From Ciona savignyi (Eukaryota; Chordata; Ascidiacea; Phlebobranchia; Cionidae), in the NCBI GenBank assembly GCA_000149265.1, contig CH003265.1:298526-362525 (forward strand): DNA of 64,000 bases. Reading direction: 5' to 3'. The translations under genes were made by a program, and so were the position numbers. Shown piece by piece: positions 22,622 through 34,639 of this stretch; position 1 is the stretch's first letter; the number at the start of each line of letters is the position of its first letter. The notes under the pieces were generated by a model. It was not told the origin of the DNA. It saw nothing but the letters and a program-made list of their open reading frames with translations, and did not search any database.

Positions 22622-22745
22622 GACACAGCGTGTGTCACTAAGATAGCCGAACTTGGTAAAAACCTCCTGCGGTGACTTCTCTTGCTATCAGGAAAGATCA
22701 AACAAAAGATCAAACAGAAAAACCCAAGTTCGACTGCTTATAAAA
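22622..22745 (+). promoter_or_regulatory. Core promoter of T-box copy 7
   Basis: Dyad GACACAGCGTGTGTC (22622-22636), Zic-like CCTCCTGCGGTG (22663-22674) and TATA box (22739-22745). Between the last two, the stretch CTGTACTTCTGTCTAATTAC found in the other copies is missing, so the Zic-to-TATA spacing is shorter by about 18 bp. Confidence 0.6.
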
Positions 22746-22829
22746 TCCAAGCCACGCGTTCGAAGTTCATTATCGAAGAGTACACCTCACAAGCAACTTT
22801 CGAAGATTCTAGAACATTGAAAGAAGAGG

Positions 22830-24280
22830 ATGATTATTGCAAATTTAAACCGTCAAGAGATGAGCCCACGATACCGACCGCAAGTTCATCTTCACGATGT
22901 TCAGTTATGGGACAGTTTCTCAGCTGCTCAGACTGAAATGATCGTCACTAAAACCGGAAGGTAACTTAATTATTAAAACTTTCAAACAAAATAATCTCCA
23001 TAAGGTATCCAATGAGATCACAAAATTATAATTACATTGATTTTTTCAGACGGATGTTCCCTGGTTACCGAGTTAAAATGTCCGGGATGGAGCCGAACGC
23101 TCAGTATTGCGTATTGATGGACATTTCGAGTGTGGATAAAAACAGATACAAGTTTCAACACGGGAAGTGGGTGATAGCTGGTCGTGGAGAACCACATATC
23201 CCACAAAGATTTTATTTGCACCCGAACTCACCTTGTACCGGACAACAATGGATGAAAGATATCGTTTCTTTCCACAAAGTTAAATTAACCAACTCTTGTG
23301 GGAATTGTGGAGACGGAAAGTTCCTCGTACATTCCATGCATCGATATCAACCTCGTGTTCATATTGTCCGAACTGATGACGTCAATACGTTACATCTTCA
23401 ACCGATGTCAACTTTCGCTTTCCCACAAACTTTCTTTACAACAGTCACCGCATACCAGAACGGAGAGGTAAATTTAAATTTAATTTTAAGCAAAAAATAC
23501 TTATTAAAATGGATTAATCATTTATTCTAAATTACATTAAATTAACAGATCGCTAAGTTAAAGATATCCAACAACCCTTACGCCCGAGGCTTCCGAGAAG
23601 ACGGAGCGAAGACTATGAAAGCGAAATCGACACTTGCGTCATTTACTCGACCTGTATCAACCACCCACAAGCGAAGATGCTCTCCAAACACCACTTCCCC
23701 GAATTCCACAAAACGAGTGAAACTTGATTACGCACCAGCAGTATACGACCACCAAGCACAACCAACCTCGTGGTATCAACCATCCGAACAATATGCACCA
23801 TCTGATTTCGTATACGTCAACCATGTTGACCACCAAACCATCCAACCAACCAATCTGTATCCTACAGTTTTTACCCAGTCGTATGACGCGAATGCCTACA
23901 ATCAATTATGTTCCGAAGCACCTTATGACATGACTGCTTTCCACCAACCATGTTACGTTCCAAACCAACTTCCAAACTCAATCCAGTCTATTCCAATGAA
24001 GCCGAAATCTATGCACGTCACAAACGAATCAATATACGTCAGAGATTATATGGAAAACCGCCAATGCAATGAACAACAGTTCGACCAGTTGAATTACCAC
24101 AACGAGTCACCAAATATTACTGAACCGCCACCACCATTGTACCTTAATATTTATGAAGCTACCAAGCCGACCTCATCTTACAGAACCTCATTATCTTCCA
24201 CTGACGAAGGATATTTCTCATCGGGAAGCCCGGATGCTCATTGCCTTGAACACATTGATTCTTTGTTCACTTTCTGTTAA
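22830..24280 (+). CDS. Tbx6-r: Tbx6-like T-box transcription factor, inverted copy 7
   Basis: Intact gene of 426 aa on the plus strand. Exons: 22830-22960 (MIIANLNRQEMSPRYR to TKTG), 23050-23467 ([16 protein letters not shown] to AYQNGE) and 23549-24280 (IAKLKISNNPYARGF to SLFTFC). Introns are 89 and 81 bp. Intron 1 is unrelated to the 92-bp intron 1 of the other copies. Exon 1 ends MIVTKTG, as in the 27.2-29.4 kb gene, instead of MIITKTG. Nuclear signal and tail motif are intact. A polyadenylation signal AATAAA lies at 24311-24316. Divergent to copy 6. Same inferred role as the array genes. Confidence 0.92.
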
Positions 24281-24319
24281 CGTTACATTGATTTACATTG
24301 TACTGTTCATAATAAAATT

Positions 24320-27085
24320 CATGAATATTAATTTTGTAATGAACTTCAATGAACTCTTTAGCCAAAAATATTTTTTATAGATAAATCAATTATAGAAAAT
24401 AACCAATTTTTTTATTCTAAAATTTATTTCTAGTAGGTCAAAATGCTTAACCAACACTTAGATTATGCCAATAAATTTTGCATTACTAAATACCAATTTA
24501 TTAGGTCATCATACACTCAAATCAAACTGCTTGTAACTTTGAGATCTAATATTTAAACTAAGATCGTGAATTATCGATGTCGAGTTAAAAACATTAAAAT
24601 AAATGGTATTATTGGATCACCAAAATTTAGTCGATATTTGTAATTTTTAGAAATAAATGGGGACGCTAACCTACCTGTTTAATGATGGTTAGAGAAACCC
24701 CGTGAAATCGAATTCTTTGTGTCCTTAATGAAATGAGATTGGAATTTATTTAAAGTATAATACACTGCTAAACGAATGTTTTAGACATTTTTAAGTAAAG
24801 TACATATATTGGAATGACAATACATTTTTTTTGCAAAAAATATTACTTACATCTGAAGAAAGATAAATCTACAGTTACTAACTTTAAAATATCCCATTTA
24901 CTATTTACAGGTGATTATATTTACCACAGAAAGCATACGACATCGATATCAATGATTTGTGTATGTGTAATAAATCTAGTTTGCTATAATATTTTGAGAT
25001 TTACGTTGAGGTAAATTACTTAAAATATATAATAATTCACAAACAGTTACAAAACATAGAGCAGCGATTAAAGTACAAATACCTGGGTTTAAAAAAAATA
25101 GAGCAGCGATTAAATTACACATACCTGGGATAATTCTAGAAAAAGATAATAATGGCCATGCATCTGCTAAAGCACTCGTTACACGAGTTGATGTGGACTT
25201 ATTTTTGTCTTTATTGCTATTGGGGCAGAATCCGATATTCCAACTTAACCGTTTAGTATAGCTTATTTATTTTTTGCTCCAGTTTCTAAAAATGGCAGTA
25301 GGTATGGTTGGACTCCAATAGAGATACATACGTGCTGTCTGGGGTTGGTGTAGAGTAGAAAAATTACAATGGTCGTTGAAAAATCAAAAAATAATCAATA
25401 ATTAAGCTTGAAAGTAAACAGAACTATGTTTAGTTGAACTGTATAATATATCTACTTATTCACCGAAGGTGGAGTTAAAGTATTGTGTAAATGCAAATTT
25501 TGACCAAAGATGTAATAAGATTTTGTTGTGTATTTTTAATTACTTTTGATTGTAACTAATACGAATGCAACCTGGTATTTTGCCAAAAGTTAATCATTTG
25601 TATATAGTATATATTGTTTTGATTTAAGAACGTAAAAGTATATAAAAAGTTCGCGAAAATTAACGTAAATTCTCTGCATTTTACGATTTCCTATATTTTA
25701 CAATATTTCGAATACATATTTTATGTGGTATAATTTAAGCCATTTGACTTATTGCATGTAAGTACATAGAATACCTGGACAATTTTCGCCCCCTCTGATG
25801 TCTGACGCGTGTCTAGTTTTATGATGTAATTGGCCAACAACAGATGATAGGCAAGTGGTATCCTGCTGCTCTAATCTCACAGAATCGCTACCCGCGATCG
25901 GCGGCGCAAACTAAAGAGAGTAATTAGCTGAACTGCGTGTGACCGTGCGATAATAAGGTAAAGCAACAAGCGCTATTTCTAGATCAGTAACTGAGCCATG
26001 ACGTAAATATTCTAATATATCTGACGGAAAATAAACACCAATTATATTTAAAACCCACTATACACCACCACAACTAACCCGAATTTAAACAAAAAATTAT
26101 TAATAATTACCAGTAATAATTTGTGAACGTATAATGACACAATACAATAGTTACTGATAGTTAAAATAAAAAAATACCCTTGTATTGAAACAATCTATTG
26201 AAACTGTATAAGTCTGTTGTGTAAAACTGGTTGCTACAAATGATATTGGGTTGGAGACGATTATTCCATATTTCGGTATCTCCAAGCCTAGAGATATACA
26301 TATTTTAAGAATCTTTATTATAGAGTTCCAGTCATATTTTTGCAACGGTAATCGTTAAACACTGTCGTTTACAGACAGATGGGATATAAACAAAACGCAA
26401 AGTAGTAATTCCATTTTTCCTATAAATTTTATTTAGTTCAGAAATAGGTTAAAATGCTATCTAGACATTACCGACACATGGTAAATTCGAAATCGGATGA
26501 ATTCCAACTGATTAAAAAGGTAACAACATCGAATGTGCGGCCACCGGTGCCATTGTTTTCGAACAATGGATTTAACACATCAACATATCTAGGAAGTGTC
26601 CCGTTCAACAATGGACTTCTTTTATGTGATGTGGTGGGATAAGTCTGTCACCCTTAAAACAATAACCCGTTAGATTATACGTATCATTCACATAACATCT
26701 TATTGCGGAATAGTGAAATTATCATAATTGTATTTTATACGTATTTTAAATATCATATTAACAATTTGCATATAAAATCCAACATCATTCTCTGTTTAAA
26801 ATCTAGTTTATAAAAACACTGAATAAAATATTATTTTTATTGCACAATTTGGGGTGAATTTAAAAGATAATTATCAATACCATATCAATTATACTCTTTG
26901 ATGGCTTTAGTACATTCGTCATCATACTTTTGCGTAACAGTCGGCATTGCACACGTCACAGTGGGTGCTGGAGTGTCGATGATGCGCTGGAAGAGAATCA
27001 GCAGGATAGTTCGATGTCTTATCAGGAAACAGTTGTCCTTGTTAATAACCGTTTAACATCAAGGTCGCACCAAGAAATGGATCGC
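24320..27085. other. Intergenic region between T-box copy 7 and the diverged plus-strand T-box gene
   Basis: AT-rich, and I see no convincing gene. It has a 42-bp tandem duplication (25056-25129, unit starting atagagcagcgatta). A Zic-like CAGCAGGA at 26999-27006 and a segment resembling the array promoters (tatcaggaaacagttgt, near 27016) belong to the promoter of the next gene. A short ORF at 26454-26642 starts after an acceptor-like tttatttag, but I cannot link it to any exon. Confidence 0.5.
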
Positions 27086-27092
27086 TATAAAA
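26999..27092 (+). promoter_or_regulatory. Promoter of the diverged plus-strand T-box gene
   Basis: TATA box CTATAAAA ending near 27092, with Zic-like CAGCAGGA (26999-27006) about 85 bp upstream and a block between them (TATCAGGAAAC followed by TTAATAACC) recognisably homologous to the array promoters. The start codon is at 27230. The same logic in a gene with a very different exon plan suggests that this architecture predates the array. Confidence 0.55.
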
Positions 27093-27229
27093 CGTTGATC
27101 GGTCCACTACAACCTCATTTCGAGTTTTAACATTCCAGTAAGCATCAGCGATAAAAACCTTTACGATTTGACAAAGCGACTCAGATTGTTACTGAAGCAA
27201 AGTTTACTGTGTTGAGGAGATATTACAAA

Positions 27230-29385
27230 ATGGCGAACGCACTACCTTTATCGTGGCAAAATGAGTACGAGCACGATAGTCAGTCAATGATTAATAACTT
27301 TCACCTACCGTTCAGTGAACCAGAATATTCCGCTCCGAAGGAGAACCATGCAAGTACGTGGCAAATTGAAGACAACTTTTTGCAACAACCAAGTAAGTGT
27401 TCTTGTTGAATTCGTTAAAGTATCTTGTGTTGGTATAAATAATCAAACTAGGAATTATAAGCGATTTTTATATAAAAAGTTTTACAGTTTTCATTAAAAT
27501 GCTTGGGACCACATCAATTTGATATAGGCCTGTATAAATTTAATGCCGTTGAAATGTATCTTATAATGCAAATTCAACTTTCACCAGACCATGCGAAATA
27601 CCACGAAGCTACGTACCAAACTCCGCCGAATACATCTCAAGCTCCACGAGTACAGCAACCACCAAGTTTTCATCCAGTCCCTTCAAACAATCCACAGGTG
27701 GTTCGCTCACCACTTGATCCGCATGTACACGTTCATCTTCACGATCTGCAGTTATGGGACAGTTTCTCAGCCGCGCAAACTGAAATGATCGTCACCAAAA
27801 CCGGAAGGTACGATTGGACAGTTTATGGATTCTGTTAATTGAAATATATATGTTAATAAGGTTTAAAATGGTAATGTTGTTTTCTTGCAGGCGAATGTTC
27901 CCTGGTTACCGAGTTAAAATGACTGGGATGGAGCCGAACGCTCAGTATTGCGTATTGATGGACATTTCGAGTGTGGATGAAAACAGATACAAGTTTCAAC
28001 ACGGGGAGTGGGTGATAGCTGGTCGTGGAGAACCACATATCCCACAAAGATTTTATTTGCACCCGAACTCACCTTGTACCGGACAACAATGGATGAAAGA
28101 TATCGTTTCTTTCCACAAAGTTAAATTAACGAACTCTTGTGGCAATTCAGCAGATGGAAAGGTAAATACGAGGCTTACGAATATGCAATAAATTGTTACA
28201 TATATTTTCTTTACTTACCATTTCCTTTATTCCCACCAGTTTCTCATACATTCCATGCATCGATATCAACCTCGTCTTCATATTGTTCGAACTGATGACG
28301 TCAGCACATTACACCTTCAACCGATGTCAACATTTATTTTCCCGCAAACAATGTTCGTCACTGTCACTGCTTACCAAAATCACGAGGTGAGATTTTTTTA
28401 TAGCTTTTCGATGTATGCCTTATTTTTTTTATTCACAGTTGTTGAATTTTGTTTTATTCACAGTTGTTGAAGCATTTAATTCACTGTTTAACATTTTGTA
28501 TTTCTGCAGGTCACAAAGTTAAAGATCAACAACAATCCATTCGCTCGTGGATTTCGTTCAAATGGAGGCAAAACTAGAAACATGTTGGCCCAGAATCAGT
28601 GCGAACTTCAAATAGTCGAACCAAGTCAGCCCCTCGAGTTTTCCAGAAAACGGATTCACCAATCTCAACTCGGAGATGACCTTGCACAAATGACAAAGCG
28701 CTGGCACGGTAACTCGATGTACCAACCGAGCTTCGATAGCTCTCCACAGCCATCTTGGTCATCATACCAAAGTCTCCCAGCTCAACTGCACTACAACACC
28801 ATCTCGCCCACCATGCCGCTTAACGAGATTTGCTACAATCAACCAACCACGCAATACTATCAACAATACGTTGAATCTCCAACTATCCAACTAGAACCAA
28901 ATCACAACGCACACTTTGATCTGAGACCGACACAACTTAATTTTGAGGAATCGCCAGAGATTTCTTCTCACCCTGAAAGTCACTCCAGTCAGGGTTCTCC
29001 GTATCAGCAAAGTATGATTGCCACCAGCTCGCCCACCGCTGATGAACAAGTTTTTAATGAAATAACAGCGGGGGGCACGATGGTAAGCTTTACACCAGTA
29101 GAAAATTCAATCGCACATATTCAAAATCCTAGTGGAGGTGTTCAAGTTGTAGATAGTTTTCGATCGCCGCTCGCGTCAACAGACGAAGGATACATATCGA
29201 CCTCGCTGAGCAATCCTGACGAGGAAGCCAAACCCACGCACGACGTGCTTTCTACCCTAAACGACATTTTGCCAACTCACACTTCTCCAAATAGCATGGT
29301 GCGCTTGGATTCGCTGTCCGCCGAAATACCAACAGAAATCAACTGTTCGTATAACATATTATCATCACATAGCCCCATCTATTAA
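27230..29385 (+). CDS. Tbx6-r: Diverged Tbx6-like T-box transcription factor (558 aa)
   Basis: Five exons: 27230-27392 (MANALPLSWQNEYEHD onward, N-terminal extension absent from the array genes), 27588-27807 (extension and T-box start, ending TEMIVTKTG), 27891-28161, 28240-28386 and 28510-29385 ([15 protein letters not shown], then a long C-terminal region). The T-box spans about residues 102-285. The intron after ADGK is missing from the array copies but is matched in the 31-34.6 kb gene. The C-terminus is rich in S, P, Q and N, and carries STDEGYIS, the counterpart of the array tail motif. Exon 3 is nearly identical in DNA to copies 1-7, while exon 4 and the C-terminus are clearly diverged. 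AATAAA at 29455-29460. Likely a nuclear activator of the Tbx6 group. Which named Ciona paralogue it is I cannot tell. Confidence 0.9.
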
Positions 29386-29469
29386 GTGTATTGTCGTTGT
29401 ACATTCCTTATTGTTGCAATATGAGTCATTTTTCCATTGTAACTTGAATAGTTCAATAAAATACGAACC

Positions 29470-31085
29470 CCTATTAACTCTAGTTGATATTGTTATAGGT
29501 CCTATGCAGGCACGAAATTTTAATTCTTCACAAGCACTTGTCACACTAAAATATTTATGAAGTGAGTTAATATAACACTGGGTACATTATAAAAACATAC
29601 CAAAAGAGCAATACGTTCTTGCCTGAAGGTTTAAAGTGTTGGATTACTTCAATAAATTTGATGACTCCTACCTTTAAACAACTAAAAAAAGATTAGTTAC
29701 ACTTAATGCAATTTAAAATTTAGCTTTATAGACCAAATTATTTGACAATTGATTATTCTGTTAGTAGTCTCACTCGCTCTCATGTGAATTTTCCTTTCAT
29801 TCGGCATATAACCGATTTTTAGGCTATCGCTACTACTATGCTATGGTATGGAATAATGTTTAGTTAGAAAACACTTAGAGATTTCTCAGTCTTAGTACCC
29901 TTGTAAGCGAAGTCTGCCAGGCATAACACCATCTTATTTTGTTTAATTATGCAGTTGTGCTTGATTTGACCAGAGCTTATGAAAAATGCAAGAACCAGCT
30001 TGTTAATTTGTTCCGAAAAAATCTCAAATTTTCGTAGGGATGAAAATAAATATAACTTAAATTTAACAAAGAGACACCGCGAAACGATGTAGTAATCGAG
30101 ACCGATACCACTCAATAATATTTGCATGGGTTCTATAATGTATATAATATATTAGCGGTATATTTGTCTTTTCTTTATTATTTTAAATATTTTACCTTTA
30201 TTCACTTATGTAGTTTAAGACAATAAACTCAGTCATATAATAGCGTCGGCTGGTCTGCAGACAACCGAAATGTTGTAATATCGAAATCAGCCGCGGTTGT
30301 TTCTTTAGAAAAAACGAACTTGGGACTTACCCGGCATTGAATGGACGCAATGGGTTAATGGGCAGTACTAAAAATCCAACGTCTTAATCGTTGACAACAC
30401 ACTGCAATATAACCGGTAATCCGTCGGTGGGACGAGGTATACTAATTAGGCTAATGCACATTTAGGAGGCCTTTAACTACTTATTCTCACTAACTTTTCA
30501 ATGGAAACTGACCTCACAAAAAGGGCTGTCACTCATAATCCTGCCACGGGAAGATATAGATTTTTTTACAACTTAAAACTCAACACTCGAACTTACAAAA
30601 ATATCTTAAAAATATCGAGATGGTATCCCTCCGTACATCGGAATTTTTTAACAAAACAGGTATAGGAAATGCACAGTTGACATCTTTATTTCACAAAGCT
30701 CTGCTTCACTTTCACAAAACTTCACAGCTAAACAAGAACACCGGCATGCAGGCTGGTACATGTTGCTTCCAACCGTACAAACATTGGGGGAACAACAACC
30801 ATTGCTATACGCGGCAAAATACTTATTTAAATACCAGGACTTTGCGTTCCGGCACGCATTGAAGCCTACTAATTAAAACATAAATATTTTTCTGCTATCC
30901 TGTTATACTAGGCTGATGTTTTTGGATCGAGGAATTTTTAATTTACATCTTTTGTCTCATTTAAAACGAAGCTGACCATACTGGGCATTAAGATACGTTA
31001 TTGTAACAAGTATAGTTATATATCATCATGATGTCAATTTATTAAACAAAAATGCACTTACAAATAAAAAATACGCACAAGCGTT
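29470..31085. other. Intergenic region between convergent T-box genes
   Basis: The two diverged T-box genes converge here. The stretch holds 3' UTRs and AT-rich sequence. Open frames at 29864-30127 and 30620-30862 have no recognisable domains and no plausible splice or promoter context, and I see no gene in them. Confidence 0.5.
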
Positions 31086-34000
31086 TTATAAATGGAATAA
31101 ACCTTGGTCACATGGTTTCGTGGAAATTGACGAATGTTTTCTCTGAGAAGTGTTTGCGTGCAACATTGAGTATATGGTATGTGGGGTGGGGGGTGAAGCG
31201 ACTTTTAGTGGACTTGAAATTGGAGGGTTTTGTTGTGGAGGTGTGTCCTTTTTACGCATTGCAAGAGTCATATCAGAAGGAGGTGTTAATACCGGTGAAT
31301 AAGTTTGCAACGTTTGCGGGTAGCTCTGCTGTAAATGTGGTTCGTACCCAGGATGAGGGTAATGAGGGTAATAGGTTGTCGGGTTTAATTGATAGTTGAA
31401 CGGAGGGTTTATAGCAGCGTAATGAGGTACAGTGTTTGTATGCACAGTCGGGTAGTGGTACATATGTTGTGGATAGGGATAGAACGGGAGAGCAGTATTA
31501 GCTTCGGATGCTGATACGTTGAGTCTGTAATCTCCAAGCATAGGTTGGCTGACAACGCTTTTGGGGACGTCAATGTTGGGATACATTGTGAAATTAAAAG
31601 TGTCGCTGTCTAATTTCAAATGTTTCGAATTATGTTGGTCAGAACCTTCATTATCTTTTGCACCACTCTCTCTTGACGATTTACCGAGGTTTCTTTCATA
31701 GGTGGTGTCCGGCTGGTTGTCCGATGACGGCTTTTTATTTTTGTTCGTTCTTCCGCCGTTATCACGAAATCCTTTCGCAAATGGATTGTTGTTTATCTTA
31801 AGCTTTGTCACCTGAAATAATGTTAAAAATATTTATTTATTTATATAAAAGATGAATTCGTGTAGACATGTGGTCAGATCGTACTAAGAAAATATCCAGT
31901 GGGTTGGTTTTAAAATATTACCATGTTGTTTTCAAATGATAAAGTTGTATGGTCATTGGTACAGTCGGTAAAAATAAATTATATGTTTACCTGAGAGTTC
32001 TGATAAGCGGTAACTGTTATAAACACAGTTTGTGGGAAAGCGAAAGTTGACATCGGTTGAAGATGTAACGTATTGACGTCATCAGTTCGAACAATATGGA
32101 CACGAGGTTGATATCGATGCATTGAGTTGAGAACAATCTAAAGAAATTTTATAATGTAAAAATTGTTTGCATGTATTTACTATACTACAAACGCTATATG
32201 CGTTTCAGTGGTAAACATACATAACCTATTAAAGTATTAAACCAGAGAGCTGTTATAAATTTGTAATTGACTATCTATTTTTAAACATAATAATCATTTC
32301 TTTTGAAAGTGGGGTCAAAATATTATAATAAAAACTATAAAAAGACATTCGTGTTCAACCACCAAATTTTGTGAATAAGATTCAAACATTAAAGAGACTA
32401 AGCACCTTATCCGTCGACCTTCCGTTTATAGAATTCGTCAGTTTGATCTTGTAGAAAGAAACAATGTCGGTCATCCATTTGCTGCCTGTTGCCGGACTAT
32501 CGGAGTGAAGAAACATTCTCTGCGGGGCATGCAGTTCTCCCTTTCCCGCCACCATCCATTCTCCTTGCTGGGGAGGCGATAAAAATTACAATGGATATAT
32601 ATATATTTTTTTAAATCAAGACTTGTTCAGAAATTAAATTGCAACCCCTTTAAAATTGAATTCCCTTTCAAATAAAAATTGACGCTTATAATTAGTCAAA
32701 TAAAAGTTAATAAAAGGCTCAAACCTGAAACTTATATCTATGCTCGTCCACGTTGACTATATCCATCAATACGCAATACTGAGTGTTCGGATCCATTCCG
32801 GATATTTTTACACGGTAACCAGGGAACATTCGTCTGAAATAAAAAAGGCAAAGTTTCCTTTAGTCATACGTATTCTGAAAGCATTGGAATTCCGCTACAA
32901 CATGTAATGATTAATATTTTAAAAATGTATTAATCTAATTGGTTAGAAAAAAGGAAAGTATCTGAATTAAACGACAACACGAAATAATAAGCCTTACCAG
33001 TATTTTTTAACAGCAATATATTATCATTATTAATTCTAACGGTATTTTCTGGCGGTCTATATATAATAGGGCGGCTTTCAGCATGCCTTATCGTTTATAA
33101 TTGTTCTGACTTTCAAGACGATAAGACGATTTTGTAAAGAATAACTTTTGATAATTACTTTTCTGATAAGGTCTCCCTAGGGCTTTGAAATTGCGCCCGA
33201 AATTGTTTGTTTCCTGCAAACAGTACTAATTGCAACGTCACAATAAGAAACAATTGGTATTGTAGGTACTTCTGATGTAATTATTGTTATCCGGTACATT
33301 GTTTAATTGAACAAGGATCTGTGATGTCATTGTATGTTTTTTGCGAAACGGGAAATAATTAAACAAAATTAGTAATTTTACGGCTGTTTTAATTGTACAC
33401 AACATATTTTCGAAAAACTAAAAGTTATTTTAGTAGACGGCAGTGGTTTAATTATATTTTAGTTCGAAGTTTGGTAGTAAAATATTAGTGTTATTTGTTT
33501 TAACTTTATGAATTCGATACATTGAAACTAGTTAATAAATTTAAAATTATGGACCTTATTTTTTTATACAAATATATATATATTTTTTAACCAGGCTAAC
33601 TTTTGAACCCATGATGAAATTCTTCACCAAGACCGTTTTGTATTGAAATAAGCGATCAAAGCGATGTATCTGTCGCATTAACCATTCCGCCACACTACCT
33701 TAAAAAATAGTTTAACCTATCATATTTTGCCGCTAAATCTATGACATGGCGATCAAAAAACGAACATTTTTAGGGGAAATTGACTAAAACAAACATTTTC
33801 CTTAATTCACTATTAGACCACAATAATTCACCTTCCAGCTTTTGTGACAATCATCTCAGTGCCGACGTTTGAAAACTCTTGCCACAATTCCCGGTCGCAC
33901 AGTTCAACTTGCAGATTCGGTTCCGCAGGACTTTGGCTCGTACCCTGCGTCGAACTTTGGAATGGAATTGCGTTTGCGAAGTCCGGCGGGTGCTGTTCGT

Positions 34001-34594
34001 TAACTGATATGATAGCTCCTAAAAAAATCAGGATTTAGATAACATAGTTAATCATATCGAAGCACCGTTATTGCAAACTAGTTTTATTATAAGAGTTTAC
34101 AAATTTTGGGTGATAACTAAAATCTATAATATGCCTTAAACAGATAATATTATGTAAGCTGCATAATAATGAGACAACTAATAAAAATTGCAATACCTTT
34201 TATAATTACAGTCGAAAAAATGATTTTTACTAGTAAATTTTACTAAAGCAAAATATCCTCTATTAAACAAAATGGCGATAAAAATTAAAAAGTTCTTTAG
34301 CTATTGAGATATTTAATAAAACATTTAAATGGTAGGATTGTGGACAAGTAAGCTAAATTATTCCTTACCTTCGTTCCCAAGAATTGGATTAAACTTTGAA
34401 ATGTACGAATCAGAATACCCATGCAAACGGTCATTGGAAGACATGTATGGACTACTTGCGTGTGGGGCATTGGATATTTCTGTAATCGTATGCTCTTGTC
34501 CTTGAGCTAAAACAGTTGACATATTTCTCATATTGCTGTTTGAGTTTAAGTTTAAAATGTCCTCAGTCCTCCACACTCCCGAATTTCTTTCCAT
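31086..34594 (-). CDS. Tbx6-r: Diverged Tbx6-subfamily T-box transcription factor (518 aa)
   Basis: Six exons: 34369-34594 ([16 protein letters not shown] onward), 33832-34018 (T-box start [18 protein letters not shown], ending VTKAG), 32725-32833 ([16 protein letters not shown] to YKFQ), 32406-32567 ([16 protein letters not shown] to STDK), 31991-32137 ([16 protein letters not shown] to AYQNSQ) and 31086-31811 ([15 protein letters not shown] to the end). All phases join. The T-box spans about residues 110-295. It is the member closest to the common T-box plan ([33 protein letters not shown]) and has the most introns. The C-terminal part is rich in Tyr, Pro and His and lacks the TDEGYF motif. 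About 94 bp of exon 5 is almost identical to the array genes although the rest is diverged. The exon 4 donor (GTGCTT) is weak but required by frame and homology. Confidence 0.88.
33583..33698 (-). mobile_element. tRNA-derived SINE-like element (degenerate)
   Basis: Lies in intron 1 of the T-box gene. Its plus strand reads ttttttaaccaggc, then gaacccatgatg, and ends with tcgcattaaccattccgcca. It is an older relative of the element at 43985-44104, with poly(A) and an internal promoter in minus orientation, both eroded. Confidence 0.5.
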
Positions 34595-34639
34595 GTCCTA
34601 TAAGCACTTGCTGAATATCTAAAGTTCGGTCCTCAGCGC

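Noticed and set aside
26454..26642. Possible exon MLSRHYRHMVNSKSDEF after an acceptor-like site
   Set aside because: I could not connect it in frame to a T-box exon or any other exon. Mentioned only in the intergenic note.
30620..30862. 80-codon plus-strand ORF
   Set aside because: No recognisable domain, no promoter or splice context, and no counterpart elsewhere in the window.
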